A stretch of DNA of 64,000 nucleotides from Ectothiorhodospiraceae bacterium WFHF3C12 (GCA_013519935.1 JACDUA010000004.1:1-64000); one strand, 5' to 3'. Positions 37,116-46,556 are shown, counted from the first letter of the stretch. Numbers and translations are program-made. Notes: generated from the letters alone by a model not told the origin.

Positions 37116-38579
37116 TCAGCCGTCGGAAGCGGCCTCTCGAAGCAGGTGCCTGTAGAAGGCCGTGGTCTGCGCCACGCTCTCCACGCTGATCCGCTCGTCG
37201 CGGCCGTGGATGGTCTCCAGACGCTCGGCATCGAGGCGCGTGGGTCGGAAGCGGTAAATGTCCCGGACAACGTCCCGGTAATGCCGGGAATCCGTGGTTG
37301 CCACCAGCAGCGAGGGCGCGACCACCGCTTCCGGGAACTGTCCGCGGACGACGCCGGCGATGTCGCGGAATCCCGGGGCGTCGACGCGCGCCACCGGCGG
37401 CGCCTCATAGCCTTCCCGCAGCTCGACCTTCACCCGGTCGTCGTCGATGACGGACCGGACATGGTCGAGCACCGCATCCGGCGTCGCGCCCGGCAACAAC
37501 CTGGCGTTGACCAGGGCGCGGGCCCGCGCCGGGAGAACGTTGTCCTTGACCCCGGCGCGCATGACGGTGGGGGCCAGGGTGGTGCGCACCATGGCGTTGC
37601 CCTGGGGCGAGCTGGTGAGCTGCGGGATCAAAAGGCCGGACAGCAGCCAGCGGTTGGCGACCGCCGTGCGCTGGACGAGCGGCATATGCGGGGCCGTATA
37701 GGCGAACAGCGCATCCACCGGCGGCGTTACCCGCGTCGGCATGGGGTTGCGCTCCAGGCGGTGCAGCGCCGAACCCAGAATGCCCACGGCCGTGTTTCGC
37801 GGCGGCATCGAGGAATGCCCGCCCTGGGCCTCGGCGGTCAGCGAGAACGTGACGTACCCCTTCTCGGCAATCTGCACCAGCGCCACGGGCGCCTCGACAC
37901 CGGGCATCATGCCCTCGGCGATAATCCCGCCCTCGTCGATCATCCAGGGGATGCGGACACCCCGATCCTCCAGCAGTGCCGCGATGCGCCGGGCGCCTTC
38001 CTGGCCGCCCACCTCCTCGTCGTGGCCGATGGCGATCATGACCGGCCGCGCCGGCTGAAAGCCCTGCGCAAGCAGGGTCTCGACCGCCTGGAGCAGCGCG
38101 ATCACGCCCACCTTGTCGTCGAGGGCACCCCGGCCCCAGACCGTCCCGTCCACGACGCGGCCCGCGAACGGCGGGTGCCGCCACTGCGCGGCGGTTCCCG
38201 GTTCCACCGGCACGACGTCGTAGTGGGCGGTCAACAGAAGGGGAGAACGGCCGGGCTCGGCGCCGGGCCAGGTGTAGAGCAGGCTCAGCTCATTCACGCG
38301 CTCCAGCCGCAGCGCCTCGTGCACCCGGGGAAACGCGTCGCCGAGAAAGCCCTGGAACGCCAGAAACGCCTCGCGGTCCATGCGCGAGCGGTCCGCGTGA
38401 GAGACGGTGCGGAAACGGATGGCCCGGGCCAGCAGATCGGCGGCCGCCCGATCCGCCGCCGTCACGGCATCGACAGGGGCCGGTTGGGGCTGCGCCTGGC
38501 CGTAGCGCAGCAAATTGACCGCCAGCACGGCAATGAGGCCGGCCAGCAGCAGGAGCGGGATGGCAAGCCATCGGCGCAT
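37116..38579 (-). CDS. M20 family metallopeptidase (carboxypeptidase S-like), membrane-anchored
   Basis: A 487-residue M20 peptidase with an N-terminal membrane anchor (LAIPLLLLAGLIAVLAVNLL). Zinc-binding segments are LLTAHYDVVPV (His119, catalytic Asp121), GRGALDDK (Asp near 154) and AIGHDEEVGG (Glu near 188-189). The lid domain contains AEAQGGHSSMPP. Length and motifs match carboxypeptidase S-type enzymes which remove C-terminal residues from peptides or N-acyl amino acids. Probably acts in the periplasm, held by its anchor. Confidence 0.88.
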   Translation of the reverse strand: MRRWLAIPLLLLAGLIAVLAVNLLRYGQAQPQPAPVDAVTAADRAAADLLARAIRFRTVSHADRSRMDREAFLAFQGFLGDAFPRVHEALRLERVNELSLLYTWPGAEPGRSPLLLTAHYDVVPVEPGTAAQWRHPPFAGRVVDGTVWGRGALDDKVGVIALLQAVETLLAQGFQPARPVMIAIGHDEEVGGQEGARRIAALLEDRGVRIPWMIDEGGIIAEGMMPGVEAPVALVQIAEKGYVTFSLTAEAQGGHSSMPPRNTAVGILGSALHRLERNPMPTRVTPPVDALFAYTAPHMPLVQRTAVANRWLLSGLLIPQLTSSPQGNAMVRTTLAPTVMRAGVKDNVLPARARALVNARLLPGATPDAVLDHVRSVIDDDRVKVELREGYEAPPVARVDAPGFRDIAGVVRGQFPEAVVAPSLLVATTDSRHYRDVVRDIYRFRPTRLDAERLETIHGRDERISVESVAQTTAFYRHLLREAASDG

Positions 38580-38716
38580 TCGTGCAGTCCCTTTGCCTTG
38601 CGGATAACCGAATACCCGCTGGATACGCCCTCACGGAGCACGCATCGAGACTGCCACAGATAAAGACCACGCGCGAACCACCGCGCCGCGCGTATGCAAT
38701 GCGAACGGCGATATTC

Positions 38717-38783
38717 GGTTCGCGGCCACGAGCCGCGCCTACGCCAGAGATTATCGGCGCGGGAGCGGCGACATCGCCGCGAA
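38717..38783. repeat. REP-like inverted pair (copy 1)
   Basis: GGTTCGCGGCCACGAGCCG (from 38717) faces GAGCGGCGACATCGCCGCG (to 38780), forming an inverted pair in a 300-bp gene-free stretch (38580-38875). It is related to the copies at 46557, 46743 and 47624. Confidence 0.7.
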
Positions 38784-38875
38784 CGACTCAGACAGGCGCG
38801 GTGCGTGGCTCCCGCCGGGGCGGTGCGCCCACGACCGCGTGAAGACGCCGGTGCTACGCCATTGGCAACGCCGGC

Positions 38876-39253
38876 TTAGTGCGCGCTGCGCTGACGGGCT
38901 TCGTCGATCCAGCCCTGCACCTTGGCGGCGGACAGCACTGGCTGGCTCTTCTTCAGCGTCGCGGTCAGGTCATCGGCATCGGCCGCGGCGAGCTCGCTGA
39001 AGGAAGAGACCCCCGCAGCGTTGAGCTTCTTCTCCATGGCCTCGCCGATTCCCTTGATGCTGGTGAGATCGTCCTGCGCGCTGGTCGCCTCGGCCGCGGG
39101 CGGCGGCTTCGGCACGCTGCTGTCTTCGGGCGAGGGCTGTGACCCCGGCTCCGGGCGCACCCGATCGGACACGACACTGTCGGTGCCCGCGTCGTTATGC
39201 GGCAGCCACCAGAACATCAGCCGCCACCACTGACGAAACATTTCCTGAAACAT
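38876..39253 (-). CDS. Helix-hairpin-helix domain protein
   Basis: A 125-residue protein with an N-terminal amphipathic/aromatic segment (MFQEMFRQWWRLMFWWL), a Pro/Ser-rich linker and a C-terminal helix-hairpin-helix (DDLTSIKGIGEAMEKKLNAAG then SFSELAAADADDL). This HhH type is frequent in proteins that contact DNA or other proteins and in ribosomal-protein-like tails. Function not known. Confidence 0.7.
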   Translation of the reverse strand: MFQEMFRQWWRLMFWWLPHNDAGTDSVVSDRVRPEPGSQPSPEDSSVPKPPPAAEATSAQDDLTSIKGIGEAMEKKLNAAGVSSFSELAAADADDLTATLKKSQPVLSAAKVQGWIDEARQRSAH

Positions 39254-39415
39254 AGCTCACTCCTGCGTGAGTGCCATCGAAAATCCGCTAGGACATGCCG
39301 GGTGGTTGTGCGCCCGTAATAGTAGACGCTTAAGCGGCGTCCCGCAGCCTCTATGTGGCATTGCAACACGAGGCCGGGCCGCACCGCCAGCCCCCCGGAC
39401 GGACGGCACTCGGAA

Positions 39416-39446
39416 CCGGGCCCGCGGCGGGATGCCGCGGGCCCGG
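39416..39446. terminator. Hairpin after methyltransferase gene
   Basis: CCGGGCCCGCGGC and GCCGCGGGCCCGG form a perfect 13-bp stem with a 5-nt loop, four bases past the stop of the leftward methyltransferase gene. No clear U tract on the minus strand. Confidence 0.6.
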
Positions 39447-39450
39447 GTTG

Positions 39451-40551
39451 TCAGGGACGCAGGATCCAGTAGTCGTTCTGCACGTCGTGCTCGAGCTGGC
39501 GGACTTCCACACGGCCGAATCCGGCACGGGCGAAGTAGGCATGCGCCCGCTCGCGGCCCCACATGGTGCCCAGTCCTTCCCCGCCCTGGGCCAGCGACAC
39601 CGTCATGCAGTGCATGGTGGACACCGCGTAGAGGAACGCGCCCATGGGATGTTCCCGATCCTCGTGATGGTGGCTGCTGCCATGGATGTCCTGGGCCAGG
39701 TAGACGCCGCCGGGCTTGAGACTGCGCCGTATGCCCTTGAGCAGCCCCAGGGGATTGGCCTGGTCGTGGATGGCGTCGAACGTCGTGACCAGGTCGAAGC
39801 GACCCGGGTCCGCGGTCCGGTCGAAATCGCCCAGGTCGCGCACTTCGAAGCGCACGTTGTCCAGCCCCGCCAGGCGCGCCTGCTCCGAGGCCCAGTCGAT
39901 GGCCTCACGGGAGAGGTCGTAGCCCAGGAACCGGCTTCTCGGGTAGCGCGCGGCCATGGCCATCAGCGCCTTGCCCCGGCCACAACCGGCGTCCAGCACG
40001 TCGATGCCCTGCTCCAGCCGCTTGGGGAGCCCGTCCACCAGCGGCAGGATGGCATCGAAGAGCACCGGCAGGACGGTCTGGCCACTGTCCTCGGCCATCA
40101 CCTCGTGGAACCGCGCAAAGCGCTCGTACGGCACGCCGCCGCCGCGGCGGAAGCACCCCAGCACGTCGTCCTCCACACCGCCCAGAAGCCCGATGAACTG
40201 GGCGTAGACGGCCAGGTTGGCCTCGCCATGGGCGGTAATGAGCGCGGCATGCTCCGGCGGCAAGCGGTAGGTCCCGCTTTCGGGGTCGATCTCCAGCACA
40301 CCGGCCACCGACATGGCGCCGAGCCACTCCCGGACGTAACGCTCGTTGCAGCCGCTCTCGGCGGCCAGGCTCGCGCTGTTGACGGCATGCCCATCGGCGA
40401 GGATGTTGAACAGCCCCAGACGGTGGCCCAGGGACATCATCAGCAGCATGCCCGCCTCGTTGAGCGCATTGACGATACGCCCCTCGAAGCCCTCCACGGC
40501 GCTGGGGTCCGCCGCCTCGATCGCCGTTTTTTCCTGTGTTGCTCCAGTCAT
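39451..40551 (-). CDS. Class I SAM-dependent methyltransferase with winged-helix N-terminus
   Basis: A 366-residue protein. Residues about 25-110 look like a winged-helix module (GLFNILADGHAVNSASLAAESGC...YVREWLGAM), followed by a Rossmann methyltransferase domain with motif I DVLDAGCGRGKAL and LVTTFDAIHD. The layout is that of O-methyltransferase-like proteins often found with regulators. The substrate is unknown. The ATG is preceded by GGAG; the longer frame is not homologous. It is divergent from the GlxA-type regulator, which may control it. Confidence 0.8.
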   Translation of the reverse strand: MTGATQEKTAIEAADPSAVEGFEGRIVNALNEAGMLLMMSLGHRLGLFNILADGHAVNSASLAAESGCNERYVREWLGAMSVAGVLEIDPESGTYRLPPEHAALITAHGEANLAVYAQFIGLLGGVEDDVLGCFRRGGGVPYERFARFHEVMAEDSGQTVLPVLFDAILPLVDGLPKRLEQGIDVLDAGCGRGKALMAMAARYPRSRFLGYDLSREAIDWASEQARLAGLDNVRFEVRDLGDFDRTADPGRFDLVTTFDAIHDQANPLGLLKGIRRSLKPGGVYLAQDIHGSSHHHEDREHPMGAFLYAVSTMHCMTVSLAQGGEGLGTMWGRERAHAYFARAGFGRVEVRQLEHDVQNDYWILRP

Positions 40552-40699
40552 TTCCGTTGCTCCATTGCTGTGGTCGCGCCGGCGCCTCGAACAGGAATCT
40601 GTCGCGGGCGCCACGGTTTCCTCAACCGCGACGGCAATGTTGGGCCTTTGCGCCGTAGGGCGTTAAAGTCGTTACGGACACAAGAGGGGCATTTCTGCC

Positions 40700-41716
40700 A
40701 TGTCCAGGGAAAGGTTACGCGTCGATCTGCTGGCGGTACCCGAGGTCAGCGCCTCGGTGCTTTACGGACTGCACGACATCTTCTCGTCCGCGGGCCGGGA
40801 CTGGCCCATGCTCATGGAAGGCCGGCCGGCCGCGCCGTTGTTCGACGTCCACGTCGTGGCGGCGAACCCGCGTCCCATGCAGGTCACCAACAACATCCAG
40901 CTGTTCCCGGACGGCGGCCTGGACGGGGATCCCGCGCTGGTCTGCGTGCCGGAGGTGGCCATTTCACCGGACACCCCGCTGCGGGGGCGCTTCCGCGAAG
41001 AAGTCGACTGGCTGCGGCGATGCCACGCCCGGGGCGCGATCCTGGCCACCGCCTGCTCCGGCGCGATGCTGCTGGCGGAGGCGGGGCTGCTGGAGGGACA
41101 CGACGCCACCACGCACTGGCTGTTCTGCGACGCGCTGTCGAGCTATCCCGGTGTGCGCGTGCGCCCGCGTCAGGCGCTGGTGAACACCGACGGCGGCCGC
41201 ATCGTCATGGCTGGCGGCGGTAGCTCCTGGCAGGATCTCGCGCTCTATCTGGTCGCCCGGCTGAGCAGCGTCGAGGAGGCCATGCATCTCGCGCGGCTGC
41301 ATCTCATCGACTGGCACGACGCCGGCCAGCAGCCCTTCGCCGCCCTGGCCCGCAACCGCCAGAGCGAGGACGCCATCATCGCCCGCTGCCAGACGTGGAT
41401 CGCCAGCCACTACGAGACCCAGTCGCCGGTAAGCGCCATGCTGGAGCTCTCGGGACTGACCGAGCGCAGCTTCCACCGCCGTTTCAAACAGGCCACCGGC
41501 ATGAGCCCCATGGAGTACGTGCACACCCTGCGCCTGGAGGAATCGAAGCAGATGCTGGAGGCCGGCGACACGCCCGTGGAGCAGATCGCCATGGAGGTGG
41601 GCTACGAGGACGCCAGCTTCTTCGGCCGGCTGTTCCGCCGCCGGGTGGGGCTGACTCCGGCCCAGTACCGCCGCCGTTTCGGCGGCCTGCGGGCCATGCT
41701 GGCGGCTCAGGGCTGA
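40700..41716 (+). CDS. GlxA-type transcriptional regulator (DJ-1/PfpI + AraC)
   Basis: A 338-residue regulator. The N-terminal DJ-1/PfpI-like domain has the Cys elbow ATACSGAMLLAEAG. The C-terminal AraC domain carries two helix-turn-helix units (LSGLTERSFHRRFKQATG and AMEVGYEDASFFGRLFRRRVG). It is divergent from the methyltransferase gene at 39451-40551, its likely target. Its last codons overlap the end of the convergent BTAD-hydrolase gene by 10 bp. Confidence 0.85.
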   Translation: MSRERLRVDLLAVPEVSASVLYGLHDIFSSAGRDWPMLMEGRPAAPLFDVHVVAANPRPMQVTNNIQLFPDGGLDGDPALVCVPEVAISPDTPLRGRFREEVDWLRRCHARGAILATACSGAMLLAEAGLLEGHDATTHWLFCDALSSYPGVRVRPRQALVNTDGGRIVMAGGGSSWQDLALYLVARLSSVEEAMHLARLHLIDWHDAGQQPFAALARNRQSEDAIIARCQTWIASHYETQSPVSAMLELSGLTERSFHRRFKQATGMSPMEYVHTLRLEESKQMLEAGDTPVEQIAMEVGYEDASFFGRLFRRRVGLTPAQYRRRFGGLRAMLAAQG

Positions 41717-43335
41717 AGTCGCGCCGCCGGGTGCGCCCGGCTGTCGAGGAAGGCGCCGAGCTCGTCGAGCACCGCGCCGGTATCGCCGCACCAGAACCAG
41801 TGGTCGTCGCCCTCGAGCTCCACCAGTCTCGCCCCCGGTATCCGCTCGGCCATGTAACGCCCGGCATCGATGCGCATCATCCGGTCGCCGCTACGGTGCA
41901 GCACCAGAGTCGGGCGCTCCACCCGCGGCAGCAGCTCGCGCACGTCGGTGTCCATGAACGCCTCCATGACCCGCTGCACGGTGCCGGGGCTTCCGCCCTG
42001 GCGCAGAACCGCCGTCCACCACTGCCTGAAGCGCGGATCGCCGGCGACGCTGGGCGCGAACTGCTCGAGCTGTGACGGCCCGCCCCATCCGGCCACCAGC
42101 TGCTCCACCCAGGCGAGGAACACCGGCTGCGGCATGGCCCAGGGCGCCGTGGTGTCGTGGCTCTCGCGCACCATCTTCGGCGTGGTGCCCCATAACACCA
42201 GGGCATCGACCCGCCTGGGATGCTCGGCCGCCAGCAGAACGCCGCTGGGACCGCCCTCGGACATGGCGAAGAGCACCGCACGGTCCACGCCGGCGGCGTC
42301 CATCACCGCCAGCACGTCGGCGGCCGTGTTCTCCAGCGTGGGGGCATAGCCCACCCGGTCCGACAGGCCCACGCTGCGGCGGTCGAACAGAACGACCCTG
42401 TATCGCGCGGCCAGCGTGCCGAGAAAGCCCGCCAGGCCCGGCTCCTCCCAAATCTGCTCGACATGGGATATGAACCCCGGCACCACCAGGACCGTCAATG
42501 GCCCCTCGCCGAAGACCTGGTAGGCGATGTGCAGATCGCCGTTGCGCACGTAACGCGTCTCGGGCACTGCCGGCCGGCGCGTCTGCGCCGGTACGCCCCC
42601 CGTGCGGATGGCGCGCTCCAGCGCCACCGTGGCCTGTTCCGGCTGGACGCCCAGCTCCCGCTCCAGCAGCCCGGCGCATTCCCGGAACTGGGCCAGGGCC
42701 TGCGCCGGCGCGCCGGCCGCCGCCTGGAGCCGCATCAGCCGGCGGTGACTCGCCTCGTCCAGGGGATCGGTATGGACCAGCCGCCGGGCCGTCGCCAGGG
42801 CCGCGTCCAGGTCGCCGTCGTCCGCTTCCAGGTCCGCGAGCCGCATCAGGGCGCGGCGATGGGACTGGCGCAGATCCTCGGTCTGCTGGTAATGCCAGTC
42901 GTCGAAAACCTCGCTGTCGGGCAGACCGAACCCGGCCAGCAAATCCCCGCCGTACAGTTCCACCGCCCGGGCCAGGGCCCGGCGCTGCCCCGGACCTGCC
43001 GGGGCCGTCAGCGCGGCCTCGAGCGTCTCGCGATAAGCCGTCACGTCAATCCGGAAGGTCAGCGATGGGTTCAGCGAAACGCGGTCGCGGTCCGCGGCGA
43101 CCAGGGGGATTGCCCCGACCCGGGGCAGACGGTGAATGAGCCGGCGCAGCCGCGTCCGGCCGGCCTCGCCCGGCGCGTCGGGCCACAGCAGCGCCACCAG
43201 GGTGTCACGACCGTGACTGCCCCCGCACAGCGCCAGATAGGCTAGCAGCGCCCAGCCCTTCTTCAGCCCCAGTGCCCGCGGCTCACCGTCCCATGACAGC
43301 TCAGGCGGTCCGAACAGCCGCAATTCCACTTGCAT
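41707..43335 (-). CDS. BTAD (SARP-type) regulator fused to alpha/beta hydrolase
   Basis: A 542-residue fusion. The N-terminal part is like a SARP winged helix (MQVELRLFGPPELSWDGE; DTLVALLWPDAPGEAGRTRLRRLIHRL) followed by a BTAD helical repeat region (about 95-245). The C-terminal half (270-535) is an alpha/beta hydrolase of the sort fused to adenylate cyclases (RNGDLHIAYQVFGEG, FAMSEGGPSG with the nucleophile Ser, LVLHRSGDRM, GDDHWFW with the His). The hydrolase may sense or process a small ligand. The start has AAGGAG upstream and is divergent from the acetyltransferase gene. Confidence 0.82.
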   Translation of the reverse strand: MQVELRLFGPPELSWDGEPRALGLKKGWALLAYLALCGGSHGRDTLVALLWPDAPGEAGRTRLRRLIHRLPRVGAIPLVAADRDRVSLNPSLTFRIDVTAYRETLEAALTAPAGPGQRRALARAVELYGGDLLAGFGLPDSEVFDDWHYQQTEDLRQSHRRALMRLADLEADDGDLDAALATARRLVHTDPLDEASHRRLMRLQAAAGAPAQALAQFRECAGLLERELGVQPEQATVALERAIRTGGVPAQTRRPAVPETRYVRNGDLHIAYQVFGEGPLTVLVVPGFISHVEQIWEEPGLAGFLGTLAARYRVVLFDRRSVGLSDRVGYAPTLENTAADVLAVMDAAGVDRAVLFAMSEGGPSGVLLAAEHPRRVDALVLWGTTPKMVRESHDTTAPWAMPQPVFLAWVEQLVAGWGGPSQLEQFAPSVAGDPRFRQWWTAVLRQGGSPGTVQRVMEAFMDTDVRELLPRVERPTLVLHRSGDRMMRIDAGRYMAERIPGARLVELEGDDHWFWCGDTGAVLDELGAFLDSRAHPAARLQP

Positions 43336-43468
43336 CGCAATCTCCTTTAAACGGGCCCGGGCATTGGGCACCGGCCCCGAGGGACGGTCAGGGGACGCTC
43401 CGTGAATAGATTAGCAGCCGGTCCACCAAAACGTGGCCATGAAGCCAACGACTCAGGGAGCAACCGGC

Positions 43469-44062
43469 ATGAACCAGCTGAACCGTGAATCCATTTCTCC
43501 ACCGCGGCGCGAAGACACCGCCGACACCGGACCGCCGCGGGAGGCGGTGATCCTGACCACCGGGGTCGCGGCGCTGATCCGCCGCGCCACGCCGGCGGAT
43601 CTCGCCGATCTGGAGACACTGCACGACAACCTGTCCCCGACCAGTATTCGCCACCGCTACCTGGCCGCGAAGCGCCCCAACGCGGAGGTGGCCGCCGCAC
43701 TGGCCATGCCGCGGGCCCGCGGCGACAACCGCCTGGTCGCCGTGGGAAGTCGCTGGCCGAAGCCCGTGGCGTTCGGCTACTACGTCGTCACGGAACCGGG
43801 CCGCTGCGGCCGCGCCGAGCTGGGCATGGTGGTCGCCGACCGCTTCCAGGGCATGGGGGTCGGCCGGGCCCTGTTCCGGGAGCTGGCCCTGGCCGCCCGC
43901 GAAGACGAGCTCGCCGTGCTGCAGCTCCAGGTCTCCGTGGACAACGCCGCCGCCATCGCCGCTTTCCGCGGCGCCGGAATACCGCACCGCGCACGCAGCA
44001 GCCGGGGTCTGGTGGACATGAGCTTCGACCTGACCCTCAGCGACCGGCTGCTGGACGATTGA
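43469..44062 (+). CDS. GNAT family N-acetyltransferase
   Basis: A 197-residue acetyltransferase: AALIRRATPADLADLETLHDNL, LGMVVADRFQGMGVGRALFRELA (acetyl-CoA loop) and VSVDNAAAIAAFRGAGI. The substrate is unknown. The start has AGGGAG upstream; an ATG ten codons earlier has no ribosome site. mddA starts 20 bp after its stop, so the two are probably one operon. Confidence 0.82.
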   Translation: MNQLNRESISPPRREDTADTGPPREAVILTTGVAALIRRATPADLADLETLHDNLSPTSIRHRYLAAKRPNAEVAAALAMPRARGDNRLVAVGSRWPKPVAFGYYVVTEPGRCGRAELGMVVADRFQGMGVGRALFRELALAAREDELAVLQLQVSVDNAAAIAAFRGAGIPHRARSSRGLVDMSFDLTLSDRLLDD

Positions 44063-44082
44063 GCACGAAGGAGCAATCAACC

Positions 44083-44862
44083 ATGAAACGCCAAGTTGTC
44101 TTCGCCTACGGCCTGCTGGCCTACGGGGTCTTCGCCGCGTGGGTCGTGCTGGCCATCGGGTTTCTCAGCGGCCTCTACGGCAAGACCGTGGACGCCGGAC
44201 CGGCGACGCCGGCCACCGCGGCCGTCCTGATCGATCTGGGCCTGCTGCTGGTCTTCGCCGGCCACCACAGCCTCGCCGCCCGCAGCGGTTTCAAGGCGTG
44301 GCTGGCACGGCATCTGCCGTCGGCCGCCGAGCGCAGCACCTACGTGCTCATCGCCAGCGTTCTGATGCTGGTCGTCATCTGGCAGTGGCGACCGCTGCCG
44401 CAACCGCTGTGGTCACTGGACTCCGCCTGGGCGGCCGGCATCGTCTACGGTCTCCACGGCCTGGGCTGGGTCATCGTTTTCGCCAGCACGTTCCAGATCA
44501 GCCACTGGCAGCTCTTCGGCCTGGAGCAGGTCTACCGCTACTGGCGGGCATTGCCGGCGGCCACCGACGGCTTCCACAGCCCCTGGCTGTACCGGCTGGT
44601 GCGCCACCCGATGATGACCGGACTGATCGTGGTGTTCTGGACCACGCCCACCATGACCCTGGGCCGGCTGCTGTTCGCCGGGGTCCTCACCGGCTACATC
44701 CTCGTCGCGACCCGCTGGGAGGAACGGGACCTGGAGCGGGAGCTGGGCGAGGCCTATCGCCGCTATCGCGCCCGGACACCCCGGCTGCTACCCGGCGTGC
44801 CGGTCAGCGGCAAGGAGGCGACGGAGCCGGACCGGTTCGACGCTGCAAGGCAGCGCCGGTGA
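44083..44862 (+). CDS. mddA: MddA-like methanethiol S-methyltransferase
   Basis: A 259-residue integral membrane protein with about six helices in the NnrU/isoprenylcysteine-methyltransferase-like superfamily. HHSLAARSGFKAWL, STFQISHWQLFGLEQV, LYRLVRHPMMTGLIV and RWEERDLERELGEAYRRY are the marks of MddA, which methylates methanethiol to dimethyl sulfide with SAM. The start has AAGGAG upstream; a start eight codons earlier overlaps the previous gene. It follows the acetyltransferase gene. Confidence 0.8.
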   Translation: MKRQVVFAYGLLAYGVFAAWVVLAIGFLSGLYGKTVDAGPATPATAAVLIDLGLLLVFAGHHSLAARSGFKAWLARHLPSAAERSTYVLIASVLMLVVIWQWRPLPQPLWSLDSAWAAGIVYGLHGLGWVIVFASTFQISHWQLFGLEQVYRYWRALPAATDGFHSPWLYRLVRHPMMTGLIVVFWTTPTMTLGRLLFAGVLTGYILVATRWEERDLERELGEAYRRYRARTPRLLPGVPVSGKEATEPDRFDAARQRR

Positions 44863-44868
44863 ACGCCC

Positions 44869-44898
44869 CGCCGGGCCGGCTCTCGGGCCGGCCCGGCG
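44869..44898. terminator. Hairpin between convergent genes
   Basis: CGCCGGGCCGGC and GCCGGCCCGGCG pair perfectly (12 bp, 6-nt loop) in the 36 bp between mddA and the facing acetyltransferase gene. Suits termination in both directions. Confidence 0.65.
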
Positions 44899-45426
44899 CT
44901 AGAGCTCACGGACCATTTGCATGCTGGTGATGTGCTGCTTTGGCGTCAGGGCGATGTGCCGTTCCCCCAGCGCCCGGAAGCCCAGAGCGGCATAGAACGC
45001 AACGGCGTTGAGACTGGCATAGCACTCGAACACCCGAATACCTTCGCCACGGGCCTGGGCCATGCAGGCCTCGAAGATGCGCCTGCCCACGCCGCGCCGG
45101 CCCCAGTCCGGACGGGTGGAGAAATGCCGGATATGGGCAAGCCCCGGCTCGACGGCACCGTCATCCGGGCGTTCCGCCGTCCAGCCCCCGCAGCCGATGA
45201 CCTCGCCGCCGCCCTCGGCCAGGTAGAACGAACCCGAACGGAGCAGGCGCTCGTTGGCCCGGGTCATGGCCGGCAGGGCGAGCTTCAGGACCTCCGCGGG
45301 ATAGGCCTCCGCCATGCTCACGGGATAAGAGGCCCGCAGCAGCGCGGTCACCGCCCCGGCATCGCCGGGACGCGCCAGGCGGACCCCGAAGGCGGCGCGC
45401 ACGGGCTCGTTCAAGGCGATCTCCAC
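44899..45426 (-). CDS. GNAT family N-acetyltransferase
   Basis: A 175-residue acetyltransferase: VRLARPGDAGAVTALLRASY, HFSTRPDWGRRGVGRRIFEACM (acetyl-CoA pyrophosphate loop) and ECYASLNAVAFYAALGF. It begins with a GTG and has only a weak ribosome site, so the start is uncertain. It is a monocistronic gene that faces mddA. Confidence 0.8.
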   Translation of the reverse strand: MEIALNEPVRAAFGVRLARPGDAGAVTALLRASYPVSMAEAYPAEVLKLALPAMTRANERLLRSGSFYLAEGGGEVIGCGGWTAERPDDGAVEPGLAHIRHFSTRPDWGRRGVGRRIFEACMAQARGEGIRVFECYASLNAVAFYAALGFRALGERHIALTPKQHITSMQMVREL

Positions 45427-45566
45427 GTCCGGGCGGCGCGTCCCGGGATCTATCGTTTACACTGTAGCGCTTGCGGCCGGCGGCCCGGGCCGCGGCGCAT
45501 CGACAATGGCCACGCCGGGTGGCGCCATTGCTTTCGGACAATGTACTGCAGAACGAAGGATCCCAC

Positions 45567-46544
45567 ATGAAGACGCGCATCACCGAGCTTTTCGGCATCG
45601 AACACCCCATCATCCAGGGCGGCATGCACTACGTGGGTTATGCCGAGCTGGCCTCCGCCGTCTCCAACGCCGGCGGCCTCGGCATCATCACGGGTCTCAC
45701 CCAGCCGACCCCGGAAGACCTCGCGAAGGAAATCGCCCGCTGTCACGAGATGACCGACAAGCCCTTCGGCGTGAACCTGACCTTCCTGCCCTCCTTCGTC
45801 GAGCCGCCCTACCCCGAGTACATACAGGCCATCGTCGAGGGCGGCGTGAAGATCGTGGAGACCGCCGGGCGCAGCCCGGAGAAGTACATGCCCGCGCTCC
45901 ACGAGGCCGGCATCAAGGTCATCCACAAGTGCACCTCGGTCCGGCACTCGCTGAAGGCCCAGAAGATCGGCTGCGACGCGGTCAGCGTGGACGGCTTCGA
46001 GTGCGGCGGGCATCCGGGCGAGGACGACATCCCCAACTTCATCCTCCTGCCCCGGGCCGCCGAGGAGCTGGACATCCCCTTCGTCGCCTCCGGCGGCATG
46101 GCCGATGCCCGCAGCCTGGTGGCGGCCCTGTCCATGGGCGCCGACGGCATGAACATGGGCACCCGCTTCATAGCCACCCGGGAGGCGCCGGTGCACGAGA
46201 ACGTCAAGCAGGCGCTGGTCGAGGCCACCGAGCTCGACACCCGGCTGGTCATGCGCCCGCTGCGCAACACCGAGCGCGTGCTGGACAACGCCGCCGTGGA
46301 GAAAATCCTGGAGATCGAGCGCGAGAAGGGCGCCGATGTCGGCATCGACGACATCCGCCATCTGGTGTCCGGCAGCGAGAACCGCAAGGTGCTGCAGGAA
46401 GGCCAGATGGACGCCGCCGCCTGGAGCTGCGGCATGGTCGCCGGCCTGATCCACGACGTGCCCACCTGCCAGGAGCTGGTCGACCGCATCATGGGCGACG
46501 CGGAGAAGATCATCCGCCAGCGCCTGGAAGGCATGCTGGGCTGA
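45567..46544 (+). CDS. NAD(P)H-dependent flavin oxidoreductase / nitronate monooxygenase family
   Basis: A 325-residue FMN enzyme with TIM-barrel fold: MKTRITELFGIEHPIIQGGM at the N-terminus, SNAGGLGIITG, FGVNLTFLPS, DGFECGGHPGEDD and VASGGMADARSLVAAL (FMN phosphate site). The group includes nitronate monooxygenases and NADH:quinone reductases of the PA1024 type; the two cannot be told apart here. The start follows GAAGGATCCCAC. Confidence 0.85.
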   Translation: MKTRITELFGIEHPIIQGGMHYVGYAELASAVSNAGGLGIITGLTQPTPEDLAKEIARCHEMTDKPFGVNLTFLPSFVEPPYPEYIQAIVEGGVKIVETAGRSPEKYMPALHEAGIKVIHKCTSVRHSLKAQKIGCDAVSVDGFECGGHPGEDDIPNFILLPRAAEELDIPFVASGGMADARSLVAALSMGADGMNMGTRFIATREAPVHENVKQALVEATELDTRLVMRPLRNTERVLDNAAVEKILEIEREKGADVGIDDIRHLVSGSENRKVLQEGQMDAAAWSCGMVAGLIHDVPTCQELVDRIMGDAEKIIRQRLEGMLG

Positions 46545-46556
46545 ACGGGCCAGAAT

